From the NCBI GenBank assembly GCA_014529385.2, contig CM043942.1:48592244-48656243 (forward strand): a stretch of DNA of 64,000 nucleotides, given 5' to 3'. This DNA is from Adiantum capillus-veneris. Taxonomy: Eukaryota > Streptophyta > Polypodiopsida > Polypodiales > Pteridaceae. The notes beneath the pieces were generated by a model. It did not search any database. It saw nothing but the letters and a program-made list of their open reading frames with translations, and was not told the DNA's origin. Shown one piece after another: positions 37,290 to 49,691 of the stretch. The position numbers and the translations under genes were made by a program. How positions within the stretch are numbered: position 1 is the stretch's first letter; each line of letters opens with the position of its first letter.

Positions 37290-37580
37290 AATCACTGCAA
37301 CATGATTTTGTAATCAATGTTCCCTAAATCAACGAATCAATACTAATCAAGCGTGCTACCTAAATCAGTGAATATGCACTTGTGCTACCTAAACCGACAA
37401 ATTTGCACTAGTAATGTTTAAGCTAGAGAATCTATTGTTTGCTGGTATGCTGCCTAAATAAGCAAATCTGCACTCATGCTACCTAAATCGATGGATCTAC
37501 ACGGATAATTGGTGTTGCCTAAATTGGACAATCTACACTAAGATGAACATTTACACACTGCCTAAATGCAAATATGTGTG
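37290..37580 (+). repeat. Degenerate short repeats, inverted copy at 43230-43480
   Basis: ACCTAAATCGATGGATCTACAC-like units recur about six times. The reverse complement of the same block occurs at 43230-43480, outside elements E and F. Confidence 0.65.
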
Positions 37581-38689
37581 CACACGACCAATGGACTAAG
37601 CAAGGCATAAAAGACAAAACATTGACTACCTTTTTGTCATCAAATTGGAGTATATTTTATTTGACATCACCTTAGCTCATGTGAGTAGCTTTTAAAGTTG
37701 TCTGGTGGTATTCTCCATTGTTGTAAAAGTCCAAAACTACCTGAGTGTAGCTCCTTAGGTATATCTACAACAAAATCACTTAAAACAAGTAAACAAAGTG
37801 AGCATTTATCAAACGAGTAAAATAAATTGAGGGATTGTTGTATAAGAAGACGTTTTAAGAGGTGGTGCATAATGTTGTGCTAAGTGACTACGTAAAAGAA
37901 AAACCAAAAAAGAAGAGAACTTACCTTGTTTTTGTTCAACCTAGTCACAAATTATCCCACTCATTAGTGAGAATGATCTTGTATGATGTATAGACTTATA
38001 ACGATCATTAAACTAGCACATGTAAGAGGTTTTTGAAGCCTGAGGTTTGGTATAGTTTGTCGTGCTTAGCTCTTTTATAATATGCATTGTTTGAGTAGGA
38101 AAACAAGTTTGACAAATCTAACAATTCAACTCATGTGTTAGATAACATGATTAATATAAGATATCACCATGCATCCTACACCATCTACTACATCACACAC
38201 ATAATTATCTCCTATTATAAATTTTGGTCATCCAAAAAATAGACTCTTTGATGGATTTGCAAGCATCAAATATGTGTCCTCATGAAATGTCCAAAGATCC
38301 AAAAGCATCCAATTTCAATAAAAATATTTTCCAGCAGCATATCAATCTCATAAAAATTTTTTTATGAAGATACTCAAGACCAAGAAGTAATTTGTTTTGT
38401 AAGAAAACAAGAGACTCACTAAATGTGCAAATCTTTCTAGCATGCTTTGAATAGATCCGCTAAAAAACATCGTCCAAAAATATATAAAGAACACTGCCTC
38501 TTCATCTTTGTCCATATCTATGTAACCAACAATATGTTTGTGTCTTATCTTTATATAAAGATTTATAACAGAGATCTTTCTCTTCATTTAGTCTTTAAAC
38601 TCAATGTTTCATTCATAAGCTCTCATGATTATGTAAACAAGCATGTAAAAAGCTTTCTCTTCATCATTAGTCATGTTTTGAAACTTCAA

Positions 38690-39340
38690 ATGTTTCATTG
38701 GCATAAGCTCTCCAATGGATTGATTGATGCCACAAAACAACGGTCTCTAGATGCTGCAAGAGCTGCAAGTATCAAGGGGAGCCTTTGCATGTCTATCCCA
38801 TCACCACAAACATCAAAACCACACTTGAGGACCTGATGCATGCTTTGAGCTTCTTGTGATGCAATGGCCTCTTCTCATAGTCTACCAATTGCCAATGGTG
38901 GCAACTGAGCAGAGCCACTTGACGTTCCTGATGCATTAGTGAGATATCTCATGTCATTGTGCGAGGCATCTGGATAGCCAAGTGATGAGCTGGATGTGGA
39001 AGAGTAAAATGTTGAGAGGAGATTTTGATTGCCCCCTAGAGGAAATGAACATGCCATCAAAGCATTGTTGAGAGATCTTTCTAATGTTTTGGTCATTGCA
39101 TCTAATGACTAAGCATGATTCAGTGGAGACAAAGTCCACTTTTGTGCTCTAGTGTGTGGCCTTTGAGCTTCAAAAGAGACTTCTCTAATTGTCTCTTGTT
39201 AATTAAGTGTTGAGGCACGGGCAGGAGATGTTGGCCTGCCATGCCATGCTAGAGGGGAGCCCAAACCTTTAGCCATTGAGCTTGGACTCTTTGCCGCATT
39301 TGAATCAGAGACATTTTTGTCCTTGTCTAATAAATGCTGC
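38690..39340 (-). pseudogene. Coding-like fragment of unknown origin in element E
   Basis: On the minus strand, readable peptides include LGSPLAWHGRPTSPARAS (about 39265-39205), KTLERSLNNALMACSFPLGG, STSSSSLGYPDASHNDMRYL and, past a stop at 38875, QRLPLILAALAASRDRC. Composition is unlike gag or pol and looks like a plant cytosolic protein, but I do not recognise a family. Stops and frame changes are present. May be a captured host fragment. Confidence 0.3.
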
Positions 39341-42300
39341 ATGATCTTGAGTAAAAGACTTCACAATCAGCTCACATACATCATCTTCTCCTCTAAGAAA
39401 ATCTAGGCAAAGGAAATACCTCAACTCTATTTGAGCTCATTTTTCACGGGCAAGTTCCTTCAATTTACAACCTCAAAACCTATCAATATAGATTTCAGAT
39501 TTATCCTTCAATGTAATCAAAACCACAAAATCAAACATTGTGTATATGTAACCTGGCTTTATTAGTTATTGTCAAAAGCCCTTTTATCAATAACTCAATT
39601 ATTAAATTACCTAGCTTATGAATTATTAGGCAACTTAGAAAACAATAGCCTCTTTTTTACCTTGAAACCATATAGTTTACACTTGCATCATGAGAAACCT
39701 TCAAGATGCATGAGTATAGGATGTTTACAAATCATTTTCCCAGCTTGTGCATACGGTGGAGGCAAGAGGCAAAAAGGGGATGGCTAAAAGAGGGGCATAT
39801 GAGAGGTTGGTCAGTCAAGAGAATATATCCAAGTATAAGTGGGAGTTGAGCATTGGACATAGTTTAAAAATTTGACGTGATAGATAAGTGTGGTTAAGGA
39901 GGACGGGTTAATGTCCCATTCATGATTTGACAACACTAATCCTAATTAATATAGAGAATGCTTAAGAACACAAAATGACAAAAATTGGTCAAGTTCTCAA
40001 TGTAGCATCAAGTTACATTTTCTGTGAGCATAGAAATGAGCTCAATATATAGGAGAAGAAGTGGTAGGTTGAGTGACATCATCAATGAGGTGCGAGAGAT
40101 CATTCAAATTAACCAAAGAGGAGAGTACAAGTTGAAAACTCATGTACACCTTTTTGGGGCTGTTTTGGCCTATCTATTGGCTCCATTATGCAGTGGAAAG
40201 GTGCTAGAAAGGTCCATGGGTCATGCATACATATGTGGGAATCATTTTGGATATGTAATCATGCATGTGGACTAAGGGAGAGTTTACTAGGGGCATAAGT
40301 TAGGTTTGCCCCATCATGAAGCTTTAATGCATAAAACGCTAATCACGACTAGTGAGCAATGAGGTGGAAGGCCTCATGGTGTGTAAACCACACCCTACCA
40401 TCCCATAAGGAATTAGACACATTACATTGTAAACAATCTGATCTCTCATTTTCAATAGGATCTCAAGAAGGTGTCTCCTCATAAATGTTATACACCTAAA
40501 GAATTTTAGTTGGATCAATATACTTGCTCATCATTAGATTGCGCTAATCATTTTCAACTATTGCAATAGGAATGGATGAAAAAGATGAATTTTGAAAGAA
40601 GAGACCAACTTTACTTCAATGTTTTTCAACTCTTGGGTCTGTTCTATCTTGCTTGTATTGCTTTGCATTCTCGGGGAGAAAAATGCTATGCGTATAAAAT
40701 CATCATTTGCAATCAAACATCATTGTTTATGCAATAGAATCAAAAAACATAGTAGGGCATTTAGGCATCTTTGCACTATATTTGTGATGCACACAAATTT
40801 CCTATTATATGGTAGTTTGCAATTGTTGCCCTTCCATCAAACAACTTGCACTTGTCTAAAATCTCAAGCAACAGATGTAGCCCTCCTATGCGCATGTGTA
40901 AGGCCATCGCTTTCTTAAAATGATGATGATGGTCAAGAAGACCCGCATTTCCTCACACTGCAAGGGTCGTAGCTATCTATTGTTTTTTTCCCGTCTCTCT
41001 CCACCATGATCATCAGCACACCCACAACGTAGAGAAAAACCAGGTTATGTGTGTGCCAGTCCTACGGTGATATCATGTGGAAAATGGGGCGTAAAGCAGT
41101 GCGAGTGCTACTGGGTAGGCAACTGGAGTCAAAGGAGAGTTGGTAGAAAGGAAGAGAGAGCGAGAGATATATATAGAGGCAATTATTTTTCTTTTTCATG
41201 AGTGCTTAGCGACCCTTTTTTATTAAACTGATAGTCATTGTCTTTGGGATAACGGCTGAGCAAAAGGTTGGCATGCCCTAATTTTAGCAGGCTACGAACT
41301 CACGAGCTCAAACCGCTCTTTGTTGTTGTCAATTTCTTGCCTACCACCACAACGTTTTTGTTTGCATGGGTGGAATGGGTGGTGGGCTACATGGGTATGT
41401 GCCTCCCATGCACATTGTCGGGCTATTGCCGCTATTGTGTTGACGACTATGGAGCTAACAAAAACCACCGCCGAATAAGGCCCACCCTACTATCACCGTC
41501 AAACAATAAAGATGTCCATTGTGGGGTGGTCAAAGAGTGCATTGGTTTGATGCTACTGCAACCTTGGTAATGGTTGCCCCTTACCTTACTAGAGCACGAT
41601 AATACTGGCCCCTTAGTCTATTACTCCATCATGCCTACTCCGCTTCATATGTTGAGTTTGCCGAGTGATGGGTTTTATCAAGATGCTACACAGGTCCTTC
41701 AAATTTTGAGACTTTGTAGTCACTTGGGGTTGTTTCCCATATCCATTAGATCTTTAATGAAACTCATTCAAAAAATTCTTGAGGTCTCTTAGGATTGTGT
41801 CTACAATGTTAAATTTTCTCCAATTCTTCTTCTATCCATCCTTCTTCTTACATCTCACCATGCCTTCTTCTTCTACTTCTCTTGGAATTGGTCTCTTGGG
41901 AGCCAAGGTAAGGATTAACTAAGCCTCCGTTGATATGAAGAACTTCTTCTTGTACTATACACATCCTCAATCTAATGACATATTCTTCTTAATCATATCT
42001 AGCCTCATGTCCATCTTACCACTGTTTTAACAAGCTATATCAATATCTATCGAGCGCTAACTGAGGTATTAGCAATAATTAGATTTTACTCAATATATAA
42101 AATATCATAATTTTATATCCTATTAGGATAACTTTCACTGATTACAAATTAATGAAGGATTAAACATTGAGGCATCCAAAGATTTACAAGAAACAGGTAA
42201 CATGAAAGAGGAATAAAACAAAAATATTTAAATTAACCAAAAAATAATTATGTAAGTGCACTCGGCTCTAGTGCATAATTGTATCCTTGTTCAAATGCCA

Positions 42301-42345
42301 ATTTTCGGATCTCTTTGATCGATTGTTAACAAGATCGTAGCCTTG

Positions 42346-42358
42346 TTGCTTTGATACC
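42346..42358 (-). other. Primer binding site of element E
   Basis: Minus strand TGGTATCAAAGCA, one change from the usual iMet site, just inside the 5' LTR. Confidence 0.7.
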
Positions 42359-42360
42359 AC

Positions 42361-42837
42361 TGTTGTAGTCAAGTGCACAGAGGGCCTGCAAAATACACAA
42401 ATAGCATGTTGCAGACAATTGAATCAACATATCTGCATACTTGGCAAAATGCACATATGTACAATTGAGAAATAGTACACGATTTGAGAGAGAGAGAGAG
42501 AAGTAGGAGAGCACATGCAGGCACATCTCCGATAGCGGAGTGCTACACAGGCACGTTGAGAGAGGAGATGTGAGAAGAGAAAAGAAGGACACAGACATTG
42601 GGTGCAATCCCCCCCCGGTGCAAGAGTGAGCATTTTCCTCTTGCACATATTTACTTACAAATTTCTTGAATGCTTAAAATGATTACAAATTGTCTGCCCA
42701 CACATAAAGTGACCATAGCTCATAAAGAGCACTTTAATAATGAAATATCCATAAACTTGCTATCCTTTTGCATAGTCCATAATTCACTTATTCTTTTGCC
42801 ACCTGCAATAAATAATTATCTATAAATTTTCATTACA
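42361..42837 (-). repeat. Element E 5' LTR (right)
   Basis: TGTTGTAG...CATTACA, 477 bp, matched to the left LTR. Confidence 0.85.
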
Positions 42838-43072
42838 TAGCCCACATGCTACTTGACATTTTTCCACATATGGTGTATATCACTTTTCATCATTTATTGC
42901 CACCTTTCATTATAAGGCCACCATGCTTAACTTGTAATTCACTCTCATTTTGATCAATCAAGCAAGTTTATTTCCTTTTACATTTATATTTTCTCTAATA
43001 CTTATTGCTAATTGCTATGATGAATCTTTTATTATGATGAATGCCTCGTTGGTCTATCCACCGTAAGCATTT
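42838..43072 (+). repeat. 3' LTR of element F, second part
   Basis: Resumes with TAGCCCACATGCTACTTGAC, aligned with 34375 onward, through GATGAATGCCTCG and CTATCCACC. Confidence 0.75.
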
Positions 43073-43829
43073 TAATTACTTCTAAATTAAACCATATCAC
43101 ATAAGGTGATTTGGAATAATCGATAACAATCTCGTAAGTATTTCATTACCCAACATACTCAAATTTTGTGTCAAACAAGTGATAAATGTATTATATCTTA
43201 TGATTTGCCTTGGTCACAAGTACACAAATTTGCTAATTTAGGCAGTGTACAAGCGTCAACATGGTGTCAATTCACCAATTTAAGCAACACCAAATTATTT
43301 AGTGCAAATCTACTAGTTTAGGTAATGCTAGTGCAGATTGCCAATTAGATAGTACAACCATAAATATAGATCCACCGATTTAGATAGCATTAGTGTAGAT
43401 TCATCATTTTACACAGTACCGCCATAAATGTAGGTTCAATAGTTTAAGTAACGTAAATGTAGATCTATCAGTTTTGGCACCTCAAAATAATGGCACCTTC
43501 CAGTAGACCATGACATTTACAGCAAGGATTATGGAACCAAGCTAAAATCGATCTTTTACTTAGTCAAATTTTAGCTACAAGATAATTTTGAAAATTTTAT
43601 AGCTTCGTCCTATTCTCCTCCACGACATTGCAATGATACAAGACCTTCACTCCAACTGCAATACCACTTGAAGAGTGCGCAATGTGTGTGGAGTGCAAGG
43701 GAGAAGAAGATCAGACATGAGCACAATGTGGTTGGAGCTCTCGGTGAGGATTTGGAATTACTTTATAACTCCTTATTGTTCTATATGATTAAAAGAATAG
43801 ATAAGGTTAGTATGGTCAATGTGATGGGT
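43073..43829. other. No gene; carries inverted copy of the short repeats
   Basis: 43230-43480 is the reverse-complement relative of 37290-37580. Confidence 0.55.
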
Positions 43830-44400
43830 GTCCGGCTAGATGGCCTGAACCTTAACACTTGCAAATGTTAATTAAGTGCTAGAGGATATGCTAAGAACCT
43901 ACATTAGCGTGAAACAATTCAATTGGGAAGATTACCTCTCTAGTTTGGAGTTTGTTAATATGATGCAAAGCATATTACGATTAAGTTTAATCCCTTCATG
44001 CTTATGAACGATTTTCAACCTCTATCACCAATTATGGTGGGGTTGGTTAATGATGAGGCATTTCAACAAGTCAAGGACTTTGTCCATAATCATATGGATA
44101 TATTGAATATTTCTCGTCGATAAGATAGATACAAGAACTCTGCTAATGTGACATGTCAACAAGTCACTTTCACAAAAAGTTCAAAAGAAGTATTCTTGCG
44201 TGTTCTAAAAACTTTAGAAAGTCGAATGTTGATTATTTGTTTAGTTACCTCTTGTGGGACGTGCGTCTAACCTCACTCCTATCTTATTGCAGATTTAGCG
44301 AGAACCACGAATAATTGTCAATCCATGGGATGAAGCTGCTACTCGACTAGTGCATGGAGGCTACAAGAGGGTGTCAATCTCTTGGAAAACAACTAACAAC
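43830..44400 (+). pseudogene. Gypsy integrase C-terminal relic
   Basis: VLEDMLRTYIS and NWEDYLSSLEF (about 43880-43955), then after a frameshift YDAKHITIKFNPFMLM and SPIMVGLVNDEAFQQVKDF (about 43960-44090), DRYKNSANVTCQQVTF and KEVFLRVLK. This is the order of a Ty3/gypsy integrase C-terminus (chromovirus-like). EPRIIVNPWDEAATR near 44300 may be the following linker. Several stops; dead fragment with no LTR found. Confidence 0.75.
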
Positions 44401-44756
44401 TCGCATCTAACTCAAGCTACACTCAAATGACCGAAATCACCAAGAGCCAAACGCTCATCGGCAAACAATTCACATCCATTACAGCATCAAATGACATCCA
44501 AACGTAATGAAACTTTTAGGACAATTCTATAAGACCTATGCACAAATGCTTATGGTCTCAAATCCCACTTTCGATGAAGTGCAAAAAACGCGATTATTAA
44601 CAATAGTGAGATTTTGACCTAGTTGTTTTCGACCCAGAATGCATCTAAATGCTTAGCAATAATGCCCCAATACCCCGCCTATACTTAGTTATTTATTTAA
44701 GAGTGTAAATTCCTAGTTATGATGAAATTAGGCCGCGGGTCAGCGACGCCAAAAGC

Positions 44757-45151
44757 TACGAAATACCGTGAAATGCTTACGCCAATGCGTAGAGCTCTCA
44801 CCTACGGTTGCAACGCAACAGACGCGACTGCAATGTGACAACCGGGGAGGGAGTAGGAAGTGGGAGAGTGCAAGAAGTGAGCACCGTTAGCTCACGATGT
44901 GTATTTCTTATCCAAAATCTTATAAAAATATTACAAAAGTTGGCTTTTATACCTTAGCCAAGGTTTTTGGTGGTCAAAACTAATAATCTAGGAAGCTTGT
45001 AGCCCCGGCTCATCAATTACAAAGTTATCTGTGAAGTAGGAGTTACAATATTCTCGATTTATCAAAATAATAAATGTTTTTACAATGATGAGAGCTCCAA
45101 AAAATGTTGTTCGAGCTAGCTTTTAATGTCCGAGTTATCTTGCTGCTAACA
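44757..45151 (-). repeat. LTR of element H (minus strand)
   Basis: On the minus strand an LTR start TGTTAGCAGCAAG follows a clean polypurine tract; GGTATAAAAGCC (about 44953-44942) could be its TATA box. The end near 44757 rests only on a primer-site-like TGGCGTCGCTGACC at about 44753, so it is weak. Confidence 0.45.
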
Positions 45152-45167
45152 TTCCCCCCCTCCTCGC
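45152..45167 (-). other. Polypurine tract of element H
   Basis: Minus strand CGAGGAGGGGGGGAA directly before the LTR start. Confidence 0.7.
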
Positions 45168-46095
45168 CTGTGTTGTCCCTTGACACAACTTTATGGGCTG
45201 AGGTAGTCTTCAGGCTTACGATACTGGCAAGGCGGTCTTTGAGTGCTTGTAAAGCTTTCTCGTATCTGAGGCATCACTCTTTTTCTAGGACTTGCAAAAA
45301 CTGCATGGTGATCTTATTTTTTAGTTCTATGGCAAAGTAGCCGACGAACCTGGATGTCAAGTTATTGATTACTGGTCCAAAAATTTTAGTCCGCCATGTA
45401 AAAAATCATGTATAGAAGGCTTCTTCAAAGGCGAGTATATTTCTTGACGGCAGGAACATACACCTTGCGTAGAAGCCGTAGAGAACCTCCTCTGAAGGTT
45501 GTCCGCTCAAATCATAGCAATGACATCCATGGTGCTCCTGCCTGCTCCGGCTTATGAAATGCTTGAATACATGTGCGCAGCATTTTGCAAATTTTATAGA
45601 GCATGGCACAGGAGAGGTCCGGTACACTCTTGAAAAATTTTATGACGCCCGTGAGGATTTTCACCATGTACTCCTCTGTGCTGACTTGACCCTACTCTGG
45701 AGCTGGCAGTTTGGGGTAGTTTAGCTAGGTTGGTCTTTTATTTGTTAGTGCTTCATGTGCTTGCCAAGTCCTTACTCTTGGTACAGGACAAAAGTAGGGT
45801 CTTTTTGAAGGTTTGCAGGTGCTCTTGTGAGCAGAATCAGATACCTCGGATTCTTGTTCAACCAGCTCTTCCGCCACTTTGGGTGGTCATTTTCTGCACC
45901 TTCTTGCTGCATCTCTTTAAACAGTCTCTCTTTCACCTGTAGCAGATCTACTTTGATCAAAGGGTATGGCAGTACTTGTTGATGCCATTGTGCATTTATT
46001 TGGTTGGGAGTGAGTTGAGTGACATTGATAGAATGAAGAACTCTCAACTCCCAATCCATAGCTACTTTCCACTCTACATCTACCTCGTTGATCAT
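45168..46095 (-). pseudogene. Element H 3'-proximal ORF, unknown family
   Basis: Minus strand from 46095: WELRVLHSINVTQLTPNQIN, WHQQVLPYPLIKVDLLQVKERL, WLNKNPRYLILLTRAPANLQKDP, then in other frames EEYMVKILTGVIKFFKSVPDL, ALQALKDRLASI and VVSRDNTGEEGG, which runs straight into the polypurine tract. So it is the last ORF of an LTR element, but it shows no gag, protease, RT or integrase motif. A lineage-specific extra ORF is my inference. Multiple stops and frameshifts. Confidence 0.5.
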
Positions 46096-47303
46096 CTATT
46101 ATTTTAATGCCTCCTCTTCAACTTTACATAGATTTACTATTGGCGTTGTCGTGCAACTCCACTCACATGCAAAGAAAGATGCCAGAAAAATGCACATTAA
46201 GTTTGTTTGAAGCTTATATGTTTAATGAACAGTGATTAAGGGCTGGTTGCAAGTCGAGTTCAAATGCGGCTGAAAGGGCCAAAACATGCCTTAATGATGC
46301 TAAAAAGTGTTATGCTTGAAGTGAACACGGATGGGGTATTGTGCTCTTAAAATGCAGTGCTCGATGTGCTCTACCCGCCTATCTTTACGGCTCGTCGATT
46401 GGAGCTACGATGAAGAAGTTATGGCAGTTTAAAGTTCAAGTCGATTGCAGATCCGTGCCAGATTGGGCAACAGCAGCAGCTGGCAGAATAAAAATGAAAT
46501 GAATGCATCGGGCTGAGGTGCTCACTTTGTGGAGGACCCATTAGCGACGTCGCTAATGGGTGCCTAGCTAAATTTAGCAAGAGGGGACATGCATCCATAA
46601 AAAGAACAAACCTGTGGTTTGTTGGGATTTTTTCACCTCATCATCGGAAGGGCTCCTCCTAAGCTCCATACCCTTAAGCTCTTGATAATTCTAAAGCACC
46701 TAATCTCCTCCTCATACGCGGGGATATTCTTAAGCTTCTCCTCCGAATCTTCCAGCTTGCTTAATCCTCGTAATCTTAAACCCCTTCATAAGCCATAATC
46801 CAAAGCTCTTAAGCTATCAAGAGCGGAGTTAACCCTCAAGCTTAGTTTTTTTTTAACCTCTCTTCATCTAATCTATCACCATAAGCTAAGCCTAATCGAT
46901 TTTCTATCTCCTAAACCGAGCCTAATCTTCTAAGCTTTCATTACCCGAGTCATAAGCTCTCTTAAGCCGTCTTAAACCTTTCCTAAGCCTCATTAGCCAT
47001 TCGAAATCTGCTCGAAGCTTATTAACCATTCGAATCGAGGAGCATAAGGCAAAGTAAGCAGAATTTCATCAATTTCTTGTTTAAGCACCTGATTTAAGCC
47101 AGATTTTTCCTTGTAAGAGCATTTAATCTTCCATTAGGGATTGATTAATCATCGATTTTGTCGATTAATTGGAAATTAGACGAACTGCTTGTTTTGAATA
47201 CTGTTGTCAGTAATTGCATATGCTACACCTTGTTTCGCGCACCTCTCACAGCCAAGGGCCCGGTGCCTTCCCCGCTCACCTTTTGCACATTTATCCCCCG
47301 ACA
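46096..47303. other. No gene; possible 5' LTR of element D at right end
   Basis: 46620-47040 is rich in TAAGCTC/AAGCTT-like words. The last bases before the primer-site candidate end CCGACA, as an LTR could, but no second copy is in the window. Confidence 0.4.
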
Positions 47304-47307
47304 TTCT

Positions 47308-47324
47308 TGGTGAACCCGACGCGA
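47308..47324 (+). other. Candidate primer binding site of element D
   Basis: TGGTGAACCCGACGCGA, four bases after a possible LTR end ACA, 50 bases before gag. tRNA not identified. Confidence 0.45.
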
Positions 47325-47357
47325 AACGAGCCGGGGTGAGCAATGTGGTGAAGAAGG

Positions 47358-48200
47358 ATGTCGACACCGCAAGAGGCTGCCATGCAGCAAATGATGCAGC
47401 AGTTTGTTGCTTACATGCAACAACAGCAGGCTGCCCAACAGCAGTACAATTTGCAAGAGAGGATCCGTAAAGCTCGGCACACAGTTACCGAGAAATTGCA
47501 TCGATTTGAAGGTCGGGATATTAGCAAATTTTGCAATATCTATGAACAGGCAATGGAAGAGAATGGAATTGATGATTAGAACGCAGTAGAAGGGTTCCAT
47601 TTGATTGCTCAGCCAGAACTTAGGAGTCAAATTAAAGAAATTCAGGTGCTTCAAGGCCCGAATTGGCAGGATTTCAAGAAGGCGCTTCAGGAGGAATACT
47701 TCCTGGAGGATTCTCAAAGAGTAACCAGGCAAAGGTTCATGAAGTGGGTGCAGAAGAAGAACAAAAATCTGTCTGCACGAGAGTTATTATGGGAATTTGA
47801 GAAGAAATTCGAGCAATTGTCCTTGACAGAGCAACGTTCAATGAGGGATCAGAAGGTTGAGCTGTTCATCCAGGCTGCTGATCCTTGACTTCAGAAGAGT
47901 TTAGTGCAATTGCTAGAGGATCCAAGTGGAGAATTGGGCTTAACATCCGACTAGAAGGTAGTCACCGAAGCAGTCAACATGATCATGAAACGACAAATAA
48001 GAGTCGACAAAATGATCGTGGCTGACATCATGGATGTTGCGGAGGAGGAACCTAAAGAGAAAACAACCTCTGCAATACCCAGAGTGGAGGAGCCAGTTCT
48101 TGACAAATTGATAAAAGGTATTCAAGAATTGAATTTGAATTTTAAAGCTGTTAAATTTGATGGTGTAGCTGCAAAGGGGTCTACATCGAAGCCTAGGTAG
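47358..48200 (+). pseudogene. Element D gag
   Basis: Gln-rich N-terminus (MQQFVAYMQQQQAAQQQ), then VTEKLHRFEGRDISKF, PNWQDFKKALQEEYFLED, TRQRFMKWVQKKNKNLSARELLWEFEKKFEQL and ELFIQAADP, a clear gag. Stops at 47577, 47886 and 47952 interrupt a single continuous frame or its neighbours. EAVNMIMKRQIRVDKMIV follows. Confidence 0.78.
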
Positions 48201-48875
48201 CAGCCACCATGCAAAGGCTGGGACCAATGCATGTGGTGTGACAGTGAAGACCACAAGTATGTTAAGGAATGTGATGATTTTGATGAAGCATATAAAAATA
48301 ATGTGGTGTTCTGGAAGGACAAGAAGATACACCTTAGGGCAACAGGTGAGATGCTCCACCTAAACTTTGGTAGGGGCGGCATGAAGAAGATAGTTGATGA
48401 GATTCAGCATAATGTTTCTCTTGTGGAGGAAACTACATATGGGCTGCAAGTTTGCGGGAAGGGTGATGAAGATGGTGCAGGTACCAAGGGTCAATTATGG
48501 CCTTATGCTTTGAAGACAACAAAAACTGGACAGGTAACTTACGAGAAGCTGCGGCAAGTAGGGAATTCAGTTCGAGAAACCACAGGGTGGACTGATCCAA
48601 TGGATTCCCTCTCGGTGTATGCGTTCATTGCGAAGTCTCAAGCTAATGAGGCTATGGTGGAGGAAAAGCGGAAAAGAGATGAAGAAGCTCTTGGGACATC
48701 GAAGAGGACAACGAGGTTCAACAGTAAGAAAGAAGAAAGTCCTGCTCCAAATCCCGCTCCTGAAGTGGTGATGGAGGAGGCACCTAAAGACAAAAAGCAA
48801 AGAAAACCCAGGGGGCCCTCTTATAAGTTCAAGTCTGACATTGAATATAGCTACGGATTTAAAGAAAGTCTTTGA
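48201..48875 (+). pseudogene. Element D zinc knuckle and gag-protease linker
   Basis: Begins CMWCDSEDHKYVKEC, a C-C-H-C knuckle (about 48228-48270), then NNVVFWKDKKIHLRATGE, a Lys/Glu linker with ALGTSKRTTRFNSKKEE, ending KSDIEYSYGFKESL. Frameshift near 48860 before the protease region. Confidence 0.72.
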
Positions 48876-49068
48876 AGAGTGAATTCTGAATAGCAAGGTG
48901 GAGCTCACATTGGGTGATATATTGGGGATTTCCAAACGTGAGTTTCATGAGGAGATAATAGATATCATCAAAAGGAAGCAGCAGATACCAAGTGAACAAG
49001 AGCCGGAGTTAGTGAAGAGCTAGGCGGTTTTCCACATTGAAGCAATTCTAGACGACTATGAACAGTAT

Positions 49069-49691
49069 TTGGCGAATCTTGAAGAAGAAGAAGAAGAAGA
49101 GTCGAGGTCCGTGGTGGTGTCAAATCCAACCTTACCTGAGGTAAGGCATGTTCATTTCAATGAAGATGACGATAGTGAAAGCATACCAAGGAGTCACTTT
49201 TCAAGGACTCATTGGGCAAGAGCAACAACCGAAATTGTTGTAAAGCTAGGCGACATCGAAGAACCGGTCTTAGCACTCATAGATCGTGGATCAGAGATCA
49301 ATTTGATGGCTAAAAGCTTGCACAAAAAGGGGAAATGGCCTATTTATGTGGACCATGGTTGGAGAATTCGAGCTGCCAATATGCTTCCATGCGACCTCTA
49401 TGGTGCATGTGCAATGTTAAGGTAGGGGATGTCTGTGATGAGCAAAAATTATTTATACAGGAGCATTCCTCTTATCCTTTAATTTTGGGGCAACCATACA
49501 TTACGGCTGTGCGAATGGAAACCAAAGTGCTGGATGATGGCTCGGCCTATGCTAGGGTTCGGAGCCATGATGGTAAGAAAGCAGTGCAATTCTTGACTGT
49601 ATGTGTTGACCATGCTAGGAATAAGGACAGTCTACGTGATCATCCAATGCCAAAGATACACAAGGAGTTTAGAGAACACAGGTTTGCATAG
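49069..49691 (+). pseudogene. Element D aspartic protease
   Basis: HWARATTEIVVKLG, then LALIDRGSEINLM with the presumed catalytic Asp (about 49276-49300), a frameshift near 49425, then SSYPLILGQPYITAVRMETKVLDDGSAYARV. The active-site triplet reads DRG where DTG or DSG is usual. A poly-Glu tract encoded by GAA repeats (49081-49100) precedes it. Confidence 0.72.

Larger units (their letters stand above)
36639..42345. other. Interior of element E, no autonomous genes
   Basis: AT-rich. Contains a 30-35 bp degenerate repeat (37290-37580) and a coding-like minus-strand stretch near 38690-39340. Nothing else recognised. Confidence 0.6.
36149..42837 (-). mobile_element. Element E, non-autonomous copia-like element
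   Basis: 6689 bp with LTRs 36149-36638 and 42361-42837 and target duplication TAGCC (36144-36148 and 42838-42842). A primer site (minus strand TGGTATCAAAGC) next to the right LTR sets minus orientation. I find no gag or pol in the 5.7-kb interior. The uninterrupted 5' LTR of F shows the empty target (GTAGCCCACATG). Confidence 0.85.
34233..43072 (+). mobile_element. Non-autonomous copia-like element F, split by element E
   Basis: 5' LTR 34233-34618, iMet-type primer site, a 1.4-kb interior (34619-36017) with no pol domain, and a 3' LTR that begins at 36018, is interrupted after 36148 by element E, and resumes at 42838. Without E it would be about 2.2 kb. No matching target duplication was found at the far end because the LTR end has diverged. 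Confidence 0.75.

Noticed and set aside
47223-47732. 169-codon minus-strand open frame
   Set aside because: Antisense shadow of element D gag.
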